Translations under genes and position numbers: made by a program
In this document: in pieces, positions 25,074 through 32,651 of the stretch
How positions within the stretch are numbered: the stretch's first letter is position 1
Layout of the letters: the number at the start of each line of letters is the position of its first letter
Assembly: GCF_018614575.1 (NCBI RefSeq)
Contig: NZ_JAGGOJ010000048.1
Span: forward strand, 34,955-98,954
DNA: 64,000 nucleotides
Direction: 5' to 3'
Origin: Streptomyces sp. ISL-10
GTDB taxonomy: Bacteria > Actinomycetota > Actinomycetes > Streptomycetales > Streptomycetaceae
The notes under the pieces: model-generated
Database searches by the model: none
Seen by the model: the letters and a program-made list of their open reading frames with translations, nothing else
Told to the model about the DNA's origin: nothing

Positions 25074-26207
25074 TCAGGGCGAGAACACCGCCAGCCCGAC
25101 CAGCAGAGCGGTGGCGAAGGCAAGCGCCCCCGCCACCAGGACGGTCACCCGGGGGCGGCGTCTGGCGAGCGTCCGCAGGGCGGGGCGTGCGCCGGACGCC
25201 GGGACGGCTCCGGGCAGCATGTAGGTGGTGGCGGGGCCGGGTGCGGAGCCGATCGGACCGGTGGCGGCAGCCGCGGCGGATCGCGGTGTCGGCGGGGGTG
25301 TGGGCACGCGTTGCGGTGTCGGCGTGGGTGTCGGCACGGGTTGCGGTGTCGGCATGGGCCGGGAGCGTCCCTGCCAGGCGTCGGAGGCGAACCATGCGGC
25401 GACCTCGTCCGCGGTCGGCCGGTCCTCCGGCTGCTTCGCCAGCATGACGAGCAGATAGTTCTGGAACGCGGGCGAGAGCCCGACGCCGAGCTGAAGCGGC
25501 GGGACCGGCGCGGCGTCGATGTGCTGGTAGAGCGTGGCTGTCGGGGTGTCGGCCTGGAACGGTGGTCGCCCGGTGAGGAGTTGGTACAGCACGCAGCCGA
25601 GCGAGTACACGTCCGAGGCGGGCCCTGCGGTGCGGCCCAGCGCCCGTTCAGGTGCCAGATAAAGGCTCGTGCCGACGATCTGGCCCGTGCCGGTGAGCGC
25701 GGCCGAAGGATCGTCGACGAAGCGTGCGATCCCGAAGTCGCCGATTTTGACGGCTCCTTCGCTGTCCGCGAGCAGATTTCCCGGCTTGATGTCCCGGTGG
25801 ACGATCCCCTGCCGGTGTGCCGACACGAGCCCGGCGGCCGCCTGGGCCGCCACCGCCGCGACGCGCTCCGGCGACAGGGGTCCGTCGGTGGCGAGTTCCT
25901 CGGCCAGGCTCCTGCCCTCGACCAGTTCCATCACCAGGTAGAAGCGGCCGTCCCACGTCCCGAAGTCGAACACCGCGACGACGCCCGGGTGGTTCAGCCG
26001 CGCCGCGGTCTGCGCCTCCATGCGGAACCGGGCCGCCGCCTGTGGGTCGGCGTTCTGCCCGAGGAGCAACTTGACGGCCACGGGCCGGCCGAGCACCTCG
26101 TCGGAACCCCGCCAGACCTCCCCCATGCCGCCCTGCCCGATGCGGGCATCCAACCGGTATCGATCAGCCACCAGCACCTGCTGCACCCAACCTCGTTCCG
26201 GATCCAT
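25074..26207 (-). CDS. membrane-anchored Ser/Thr protein kinase (PknB-like)
   Basis: A 377-residue Hanks-type kinase. Residues 18-275 are the catalytic domain: glycine loop IGQGGMGEVW, PVAVKLLL (ATP Lys), HRDIKPGNLL (catalytic loop), KIGDFGIARF (DFG), GTSLYLAPERA (activation end) and SDVYSLGCVLYQLLTGRPPF. A Pro-Thr-rich linker (repeats of TPQPVPTPTP) follows, then a basic stop and one C-terminal helix (VTVLVAGALAFATALLVGLA) with no extracellular sensor. Signalling input is therefore unclear. It stands upstream of and divergent from a TerD-nuclease gene, with a PP2C phosphatase beyond, a possible kinase/phosphatase pair. Confidence 0.92.
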   Translation of the reverse strand: MDPERGWVQQVLVADRYRLDARIGQGGMGEVWRGSDEVLGRPVAVKLLLGQNADPQAAARFRMEAQTAARLNHPGVVAVFDFGTWDGRFYLVMELVEGRSLAEELATDGPLSPERVAAVAAQAAAGLVSAHRQGIVHRDIKPGNLLADSEGAVKIGDFGIARFVDDPSAALTGTGQIVGTSLYLAPERALGRTAGPASDVYSLGCVLYQLLTGRPPFQADTPTATLYQHIDAAPVPPLQLGVGLSPAFQNYLLVMLAKQPEDRPTADEVAAWFASDAWQGRSRPMPTPQPVPTPTPTPQRVPTPPPTPRSAAAAATGPIGSAPGPATTYMLPGAVPASGARPALRTLARRRPRVTVLVAGALAFATALLVGLAVFSP

Positions 26208-26606
26208 CGCGAGCCGCCCGCGGCCTCCGCAAGGAGAAAAGGTGAAGGAGTCGGGGCGACCGTAAGCCTAGCCAGCCCGAGGCGATGCCTCGGACGCCTG
26301 TCCACCACGACCGCTTGCGATGGCTGGGTCCACGCACACAAGAACGCGTCTCCCCGGCGCAGCCGGGGAGTTGGACGATGAGCATGCGCACCGCCCGTGC
26401 GTCGCCTGCCGGTTGGCACTTCTTCGAGCCGCCTGCGCCGTGCGGTACGGCTTCCGTGGCACCAAGTGGAGTGTCACTTACCGCAGTTCTCCACGGATCG
26501 TTCACGCTGCCCGCTAGGGTTCTCCGCACATGGTGTGACGCACCGCACAAGTCACGCTACGGCTGCCGGGGTGCGTCCCGGCGCGGCTGTGCATCTGGGG
26601 GGCCAC
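26208..26606. other. 399-bp divergent intergenic region with a hairpin
   Basis: Between the kinase and the TerD gene. CTCCCCGGC (26350-26358) and GCCGGGGAG (26362-26370) form a perfect 9-base stem with a three-base loop. No coding sequence with good codon bias is seen on either strand; promoters for both flanking genes should lie here but I cannot place them with confidence. Confidence 0.5.
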
Positions 26607-28700
26607 GTGCACAAGATGGTCAAAGGCGCCAACATCGGCTTGGCGGCGCTGAGCGAGGATGTCGGCTCCGTCATGGTGAGCCTCGGCTGGAGCAGCGCGA
26701 CGGGGGAGGGCGACGCGGACGTCTCCGTGCTCCTGCTGGACGGCAGGGGCAAAGTACGCAGCGACGCCGATTTCTGCTTCTACAACAACCCGGTCGCCGG
26801 TGACGGGAGTGTGCAGCTCCTGGGCAAGACACCCACCGCCGACGGTGACGAGGACCGGATCAGCTTCGACCTGGACGCGGTACCTCCGGCCGTCGATCGG
26901 GTCGTCATAGCGGCGAGCCGGTACGGCGGAGCCCGATTCGGGGATCTGAACGGCCTCGCTCTCACTCTCGCCGACCGTTCCGGCGAGCGCCTCGTCGAGT
27001 TCTCCGTCGAAGACGCGGGTGCGGTGAGCGCCTTCATCTTCGGCGAGCTCTACCGGCGCTCCGGGGAATGGAAGTTCCGGGCCGTCGGGCAGGGGTACGC
27101 ATCCGGACTCGCGGCCCTGGCCACGGATTTCGGCGTGGACATCGACGACGACGCCGCTGAGGAGGAGGTGCCCGGGGAGCCGGAGCCGGATCACCAGACT
27201 GCCGATTCCCCGATGCCGGCCGCCGTGTCGCCGACCGCTGTAGTGCCGGCCGCCGTGCTGCCCACCGTCACGGTGCCGGTCCAGTCAGCACCCGCGACCG
27301 AGCGGCGGGAAGACGCCACCGAGGCTCCGCAGACCGGAAGGAAGTCGCCGTCACGTCCGCGTACGGCCAAGAAGAAGGTCACCCTCCCCAAGGCCGCGCG
27401 GAAGTCCCTCGCCGAGAACGACTCCTGGAGAACGGCCAGGCTGTTCCCCGTTTCTGCGCTCAAGAGCGACCGCGAACGTGAAATGCGCGCCACATCGATC
27501 CTGCTCTCCGTCATGGCTCAGGTGCCGGAATTAGGCCGCCGTCTCACTGCCGGGTTCGGGGCGCCGGCCGGGCGGATGGAGACCTTCACCGAGGTCTCGT
27601 TGCCGCACGGCGACTCCCCGAGACGTCCCGACGGCGTCGTCCGGGTCGAGCGGGCGGGAAAGCTGTGGACCGCACTGGTCGAGACGAAGACGAACGGCAA
27701 CCCGCTCAAGCAGGAACAGGTGCAGGCGTACGTCGACATCGCCGCGCGGCGGGGCTACGAGTCCGTGATCACGCTGTCCAATGACGTCGCCCTCGAAGGC
27801 AGCCCCTTGGTGGACATCAGAATCGACGGCCGTCGCAAGCACAAGGTCGCCCTGTGGCACCTGTCCTGGGCAGAAGTGGCTCACCAGGCACAGATGTTGA
27901 TCCGCCACGAAGGCGTCGGCAATGTCTCCCACGCATGGTTGCTCCAGGAGCTTCTGCACTACCTCCAGCACGAGAACTCCGGCTGCCACGGATTCCAGAA
28001 CATGGGCCCGGCATGGGTTCCGGTACGCAACGGAATCGACGACGAGACCCTGTGCCAGGGGGACCCACGCGCCCTGGACGTCATCGAGAGCTGGGAACGG
28101 CTCGTCAGACAGGTCTGCTTGCGGCTGGGCGGCGAACTCGGTCAGAAGGTTCTGCCCGTCCAGCGGACCAGGCGCGGTGCCGAACCCCGCGCCCGGCGCG
28201 CAGCGCTGGCCGACCGGCTCTGCTCGGAAGGACGTCTGCAGGCCGAACTGCGCCTGGAGGACACACCAGGGATTCTTGCCATCACCGCCGATCTGCGCAC
28301 CGGGAAACTGCGCACCTCCATCGAGGTCCCGGCACCCGAACAGGGTTACCCGCTCACCTGGGCGAAGCGACTGATTCGGCAACTGGCCGCCGCGCCCGCG
28401 GATCTGCACATCGAAACGCTCGTCGAGAACGAGGGGACCGGTCCGCGGGGCACACTGGAACGGCTGCGTCCCGAACCGGCCGACATCCTTCCGAAGGACG
28501 GCGCTCAGATCACGGGGTTCCGCCTGTCTCTCTTCAAGGGCATGGGCAGTGGCCGCGGCAATGCCGAGACCGGGTTCATCCGAAGCGTCGACGAGGCCGT
28601 GGACCGATTCCACGCAAACGTGGTGGCTCACCTGGACCGTCCGACCCCACGCCCTGCCCAGGGCCGCGAGCTGACAACCGAGCTGACAACCGCGAGCTGA
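26607..28700 (+). CDS. TerD-domain protein fused to a restriction-type nuclease domain
   Basis: A 697-residue protein. Residues 1-185 are a TerD Ca2+-binding domain (MVKGANIGLAALSEDVGSV, ADVSVLLLDGRGKVRSDADF, CFYNNPVAGDGSVQLLG, and VVIAASRYGG). Residues 190-260 are a Pro/Ala/Val linker. Residues 285-420 look like a PD-(D/E)xK fold: RPDGVVRV then LWTALVETKTNGNPLKQEQV, giving D...E-x-K, then AYVDIAARRGYESVITLSND. The remaining 270 residues form an unassigned domain ending in ELTTELTTAS. GTG 26607 follows a GGGGGG tract; an ATG three codons later is the alternative. TerD-nuclease fusions are reported in tellurium-resistance-type stress systems (Anantharaman and co-workers). The flanking kinase and phosphatase suggest it is phospho-regulated. 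Confidence 0.8.
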   Translation: MHKMVKGANIGLAALSEDVGSVMVSLGWSSATGEGDADVSVLLLDGRGKVRSDADFCFYNNPVAGDGSVQLLGKTPTADGDEDRISFDLDAVPPAVDRVVIAASRYGGARFGDLNGLALTLADRSGERLVEFSVEDAGAVSAFIFGELYRRSGEWKFRAVGQGYASGLAALATDFGVDIDDDAAEEEVPGEPEPDHQTADSPMPAAVSPTAVVPAAVLPTVTVPVQSAPATERREDATEAPQTGRKSPSRPRTAKKKVTLPKAARKSLAENDSWRTARLFPVSALKSDREREMRATSILLSVMAQVPELGRRLTAGFGAPAGRMETFTEVSLPHGDSPRRPDGVVRVERAGKLWTALVETKTNGNPLKQEQVQAYVDIAARRGYESVITLSNDVALEGSPLVDIRIDGRRKHKVALWHLSWAEVAHQAQMLIRHEGVGNVSHAWLLQELLHYLQHENSGCHGFQNMGPAWVPVRNGIDDETLCQGDPRALDVIESWERLVRQVCLRLGGELGQKVLPVQRTRRGAEPRARRAALADRLCSEGRLQAELRLEDTPGILAITADLRTGKLRTSIEVPAPEQGYPLTWAKRLIRQLAAAPADLHIETLVENEGTGPRGTLERLRPEPADILPKDGAQITGFRLSLFKGMGSGRGNAETGFIRSVDEAVDRFHANVVAHLDRPTPRPAQGRELTTELTTAS

Positions 28701-28766
28701 CGACCGCGAGGGGCGGCCGGCCGCTCAGCGACCGTGCGGACGGGTGCCGTGACGGCCCGGACGGCC

Positions 28767-29528
28767 TCAGGAGCTGACGCGTACCAGCGCCAGCGTGATG
28801 TTGTCGGGGCCTCCCGCCTCGATGGCCGCCTTCCACAGCTCGAAGGCGGCCCGGCCGTCGTCGTGCACGCGCAGCAGGTCGTCGATCGTCCCGTCCGGCA
28901 CCGGGTCGGTGAGCCCGTCGCTGCACACCAGATAGCGATCGCCCTCGGTCAGCGCGGATGCCGTGACATGGGGCGTGACGGCACGGAAGTCGGGAGTGCC
29001 GCCCAGTGTCTGTGTCACGACCGACGTGGTGCGCTGCCCGGGCTCCGGCGGCGGGCTGTCGTCCACGCTCACCTGGCGCAGCCCGTCGGCCCCCGCGTCG
29101 TACACCTTGCTGTCGCCGACGTTGAACGTCAGCTGCGACGTGGGCAGCAGCACCGTACCGGCGACGGTGGTCCCCATGGTCATCAGCTCCGGTGTCCCCT
29201 CCGCGGCCGAGTACACCTCGTGATTGCAGAGCTCCAGTACATCGCGGACGGTCTCCGCGTCGTCCAGCGACGGACCGAGCGCGGAGAGCCGGCGGACGAC
29301 TAGGGCGCTCGCCACCTCACCGGCAGGGTGCCCGCCGAGCCCGTCGGCGACCGCGACGACGAGCGGCCTGCCGAGGGGGAACAGAAAGGTCTGCGGATTC
29401 TCGGTCACGGTCCCGCACAGCGTCCACGGGCCGATGACCAGGCTGTCCTCGTTGTGATCGCGGATCAGCCCGGCATGGCTCAAGGCCGTCACGGCTATGT
29501 ACGGCACGTCGGTGTCCCGCCTCTCCAC
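28767..29528 (-). CDS. PP2C-family Ser/Thr protein phosphatase
   Basis: About 253 residues covering the whole PPM domain: HAGLIRDHNEDSLVIG (motif 1, the Asp that binds metal), VVAVADGLGGHPAGEVASAL (motif 2), TMGTTVAGTVL, FNVGDSKVYDAG, DRYLVCSDGLTDPV and GGPDNITLALV. All metal-binding Asp residues are present. The GTG at 29528 is the longest start, but a GTG six codons later lies at better spacing from GAGAGGCGG. It converges on the TerD-nuclease gene (66-bp gap). A partner role with the kinase 2.5 kb away is likely. Confidence 0.9.
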   Translation of the reverse strand: MERRDTDVPYIAVTALSHAGLIRDHNEDSLVIGPWTLCGTVTENPQTFLFPLGRPLVVAVADGLGGHPAGEVASALVVRRLSALGPSLDDAETVRDVLELCNHEVYSAAEGTPELMTMGTTVAGTVLLPTSQLTFNVGDSKVYDAGADGLRQVSVDDSPPPEPGQRTTSVVTQTLGGTPDFRAVTPHVTASALTEGDRYLVCSDGLTDPVPDGTIDDLLRVHDDGRAAFELWKAAIEAGGPDNITLALVRVSS

Positions 29529-29740
29529 GGCAGAAGGCGTGTCCCTCCTCCCATTGTCACGCTGCGGGCGGCCGACGACGACGGACGTGCGTGCGAAAGA
29601 CGCGTTCTCCCGGGCGCGTCAACGGGGCGGACGGAATTGATCCCGGCGCGCACGTCGACGTGTTCTCGTCCGCCCGCGCGTGCACTTGCGCGTCCGCCGC
29701 GCGTGCAGTCGCGTGTCCGCCCGCGCGTTCGGCCGGGCGT

Positions 29741-30697
29741 TCACTCGGTGGCGGCGGCCGACGTCAGCTGGTGGCCCCACGGAGGGTTGGGACCCGCCAC
29801 CGCGCAGGTCAGAGCCGCCACCCTCGCGGCGAACGCGCACGCCTCCGCGACGTCCTCGATCCGCAGCCCGGTGAGCCGTCCGCCGAGGAGGCCGCGGGAG
29901 CCGAGATGGTGCAGCAGCCCCGCCGTGAACGAGTCGCCGGCGCCCACGGTGTCGACCACCCGCGCGGGTGGCGCGGGCACCGTGATCCGCTCCCCGTCGA
30001 GCGACGCCAGTGCTCCCCGGGCGCCGCGGGTCACGACGACCACCCGCGCCCCGGCCGCGTGCCATGCGTCGCACGCGCGCTCGGGAGCCGCGCCCGGCAG
30101 CAGCAGCTCCAGATCCTCCTCGCTCAGCCGGAGGATGTCGGTGAAGGCGCACCAGCGGGGAAGCCGCTGCCGGTACACGTCCGGACGGACCAGGAGGGGG
30201 CGCACGTTGGGGTCGACGGAGACGGTCGCTGTCGCGGCGGCCCGCGCCAGGAACTCCTCGACCGCGGACGCGCCGGGGTCGCGTACCAGCGCCAGCGAGC
30301 CGGAGTGCAGACAGGCGGTGTCGCCCAGGTCGGCCGCCGCCAGCTCGGTGCGCGTCCATTGCCAGTCGGCGGTGCCCTCGGCGTGGAAGGAGTACGCCGC
30401 CTGCCCCTGGTCGTCCAGTTCGGCCACCGCCAGGGTGCTGGGCTCCGCCGCCCGTACCGCCCCGGACAGATCCACGCCGGACGCCTCCAGGTGGTCGCGG
30501 AAGAGGCGGCCGAAGACGTCCTGCGAGAGCCGGGTGAGGAAGCGGGCCGGTGTGCCCAGGCGCGCGAGGGCGGCCGCGGTGTTCGCGGGACCGCCGCCGG
30601 GAAGGACGCGCAGGGCGAGTTCGGCCGGGGTGTGCCGGGGCGAGGTGAAGGCGTCGGCGACGCATTCACCCAGGACAGTGACCTGCTGCGGGTGCAT
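29741..30697 (-). CDS. PfkB-family sugar kinase, probable fructokinase
   Basis: A 318-residue ribokinase-like enzyme: VTVLGECVADAF, LPGGGPANTAAALARLG (substrate and PfkB signature 1), VSVDPNVRPLL, VVVVTRGARGALASLDGE and DTVGAGDSFTAGLLHHL (PfkB signature 2 with the catalytic Asp). Fructokinase is favoured because a fructose-type ABC ATPase fragment and a LacI regulator adjoin it. ATG 30697. A LacI operator overlies its promoter, so it is probably sugar-induced. Confidence 0.9.
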   Translation of the reverse strand: MHPQQVTVLGECVADAFTSPRHTPAELALRVLPGGGPANTAAALARLGTPARFLTRLSQDVFGRLFRDHLEASGVDLSGAVRAAEPSTLAVAELDDQGQAAYSFHAEGTADWQWTRTELAAADLGDTACLHSGSLALVRDPGASAVEEFLARAAATATVSVDPNVRPLLVRPDVYRQRLPRWCAFTDILRLSEEDLELLLPGAAPERACDAWHAAGARVVVVTRGARGALASLDGERITVPAPPARVVDTVGAGDSFTAGLLHHLGSRGLLGGRLTGLRIEDVAEACAFAARVAALTCAVAGPNPPWGHQLTSAAATE

Positions 30698-30818
30698 GGC
30701 TGCTTCTCTCTTCGGGAGGGGGAAGGGCGGGGGCGGATACGGGACCCGCCGGGTACGACCGTTTTCGTACGCTGCCGATTCGTGACGGTGCCAAGGCATT
30801 GACGTTGCCGGGAAGCGG

Positions 30819-30855
30819 AGTCCATCATCCTCGACAGGTGGTGTCAACGATGACA
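30819..30855 (-). promoter_or_regulatory. sugar kinase promoter with LacI-type operator
   Basis: On the minus strand TTGACA (30842-30847) and TGGACT (30819-30824) are 17 bases apart. TGTCAACGATGACA (30842-30855) is a perfect LacI-family palindrome with central CG and contains the -35. The divergent LacI gene 500 bp away is the obvious ligand-controlled repressor. Confidence 0.75.
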
Positions 30856-31033
30856 TAAGTCGACGATGGCTCCGCCGCCAAGCACACCCCTCATCTCCTT
30901 CCGGAGCCCCCGGGCTCCGTAGCACCGCAGCTCGCCGCGCCACCGTCGCCAGGCGGCCACGCCTGCCCGACCCGAGGCGGCCGCGCTCGCCCGAAGCCAC
31001 AGGGAGTCGCCTGTCCCGCAGCACTCGCACCTG

Positions 31034-31302
31034 ATCCGCCGGGTCCCCGACAAGATGCCGGGTCCGCGACAAGGGCATGCCGGTGGCCCTGATCAGCCAC
31101 AACATGCCGCATGTCGTCGAGATCGCCGACCGTATCCGACGTCCACCGGCTCGGCCGGCGTGAGGCCCTCATCGAGCCGTCCGACTATTCGATGGCCGAG
31201 GTCGTCGCCATCATGACGGGGGCGCTGAGCGTGCGGGAGGGCGACGGTACTGTCGTGGCGGACACCGACGCCGCCCAGGCCGCCGGAGTCTCCGCCGGCT
31301 GA
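31034..31302 (+). pseudogene. 3' remnant of a fructose/ribose-type ABC transporter ATPase (FrcA-like)
   Basis: DKGMPVALISHNMPHVVEIA then, after a one-base insertion near 31135, DVHRLGRREALIEPSDYSMA and EVVAIMTGALSVREGD are the C-terminus of sugar ABC ATPases of the FrcA/RbsA type (the H-loop SHNMPHV and VVAIMTGA are conserved). A short duplication (GGGTCC...GACAAG, about 31040-31065) disrupts its beginning, and the rest of the gene, permease and binding protein are gone. It is the trace of a fructose import operon once controlled by the adjacent LacI protein. Confidence 0.8.
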
Positions 31303-31374
31303 TGCAGCATCCCCGCCGGGAGTCCCGGCCGGACCCCGGCCGGGCCCGGGCGGCAGACACAGGAACGGTGACAC

Positions 31375-32409
31375 ATGGCCGCTACACGACGCCCGACCCT
31401 GGCCGATGTGGCCCGCGAGGTGGGCGTCAGCGCCAAAACGGTCTCACGGGTGCTCAACGAGGACGGGCCCAGCTCGCCGCAGACCAGGGAGCGGGTGCTC
31501 GCCGCCGTCGCGAAGCTCGGCTTCCAGCCGAACCTGATGGCCCGCAACATCCGCGTGGGCGGTCCCGACACCACCATCGGTCTGATCGTCCCGGACCTCG
31601 GCAACCCGTTCTTCGGCACGGTCGCGGGCGGGATCGAGGACGCGGTACGGGACCGGGGACTGACGCTCCTGATGGGCTCGTCCGCCGAGGACCCCGACCG
31701 CGAACGGACCCTGATCCAGACGTTCCTGGCCCGGCGCGTCAGCATGCTGATGGTCGTGCCGGCCTTCGGGGCCGACCACAGCTACCTCAAGGCCCAGCGC
31801 GCGGCCGGACTGCCCGTCGTCTTCCTCGACCGCCCGGGGGTCGGCCTGTCCGCCGACTGTGTGGTCAGCTCCAACCGGGCCGGCGCGCAGGAAGGCGTGG
31901 CCCACCTCGTCGAGCGCGGCCACCGGCGTATCGGATTCGTCGGTGATCTGCCCGTGAAGCTGTACACCCGGCGCGAGCGGCTCGCCGGATACCGCGCCGC
32001 CCTGGAGGAGGCGGGCATCGCCTACGACCGCGCGCTGGTGACCGGTGCACACGACCAGGGCACGGCAGCGGCGGGCACGACGCGCCTGCTGGCGCTGCCG
32101 GAGCCGCCCACCGCCCTTTTCGCCGCGAACAACATCGTGGCGCTCGGTGTCGTGGCGGAACTCGCCCGTACCGGCCGCAGGGACATCGCGCTGGTCTCCT
32201 TCGACGACCTGCCGCTCGCCGAGGTGCTGGAACCGGCCCTGACGGTGGTGGCCCAGAACCCGGCCGAACTGGGTACGACCGCGGCGGCGACGGCCCTGAC
32301 CCGCCTGGACGGCGACCGCACCCGCGCCCGCACGGTCACGATCCCGACCCGCCTGGTCGCGCGCGGCTCGGGCGAACTGCCCGTGCCGGAAGGAGCACCG
32401 GCGGGCTAG
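31375..32409 (+). CDS. LacI-family transcriptional repressor
   Basis: A 344-residue regulator: helix-turn-helix at residues 8-30 (TLADVAREVGVSAKTVSRVL), hinge region around LMARNIRVGG, and a periplasmic-binding-protein core (IGLIVPDLGNPFFGTVAGGI, VVFLDRP, HRRIGFVGD, LFAANNIVALGVV, DIALVSFDDLPLAEVLEPAL). It most likely senses fructose or a related sugar, given the kinase and transporter fragment beside it. The perfect LacI operator at 30842-30855 is 520 bp upstream. Confidence 0.92.
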   Translation: MAATRRPTLADVAREVGVSAKTVSRVLNEDGPSSPQTRERVLAAVAKLGFQPNLMARNIRVGGPDTTIGLIVPDLGNPFFGTVAGGIEDAVRDRGLTLLMGSSAEDPDRERTLIQTFLARRVSMLMVVPAFGADHSYLKAQRAAGLPVVFLDRPGVGLSADCVVSSNRAGAQEGVAHLVERGHRRIGFVGDLPVKLYTRRERLAGYRAALEEAGIAYDRALVTGAHDQGTAAAGTTRLLALPEPPTALFAANNIVALGVVAELARTGRRDIALVSFDDLPLAEVLEPALTVVAQNPAELGTTAAATALTRLDGDRTRARTVTIPTRLVARGSGELPVPEGAPAG

Positions 32410-32651
32410 GCGTATGGCCTGGTGACGTCGGGGCGCTCTCGATCGGGCCGACGCACCACTCCGTCCCCGGGGAGGCCCTCCCCAGGGACGGCGATGGCGC
32501 CCAGGGCTTCTCGTCCGGATCTTGCCGGTCTCGTCCCCACAGCCTTCGGCGTGAGAGGGATCCCCACCCCCGTAGCCCTTCGGGCACGGGAGGGTGCCCC
32601 GGCACCGGACCCTCCCGGTGGCGAGGTGCCGTCCCGGGCCCGGCGGCCCGA

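Noticed and set aside
26350..26370. Short palindrome resembling a CRISPR repeat core
   Set aside because: It occurs once, with no spaced copies and no cas genes; a plain hairpin is enough.
31111..31302. 63-residue plus-strand frame as a stand-alone gene
   Set aside because: It is the out-of-frame continuation of the FrcA-like ATPase C-terminus.
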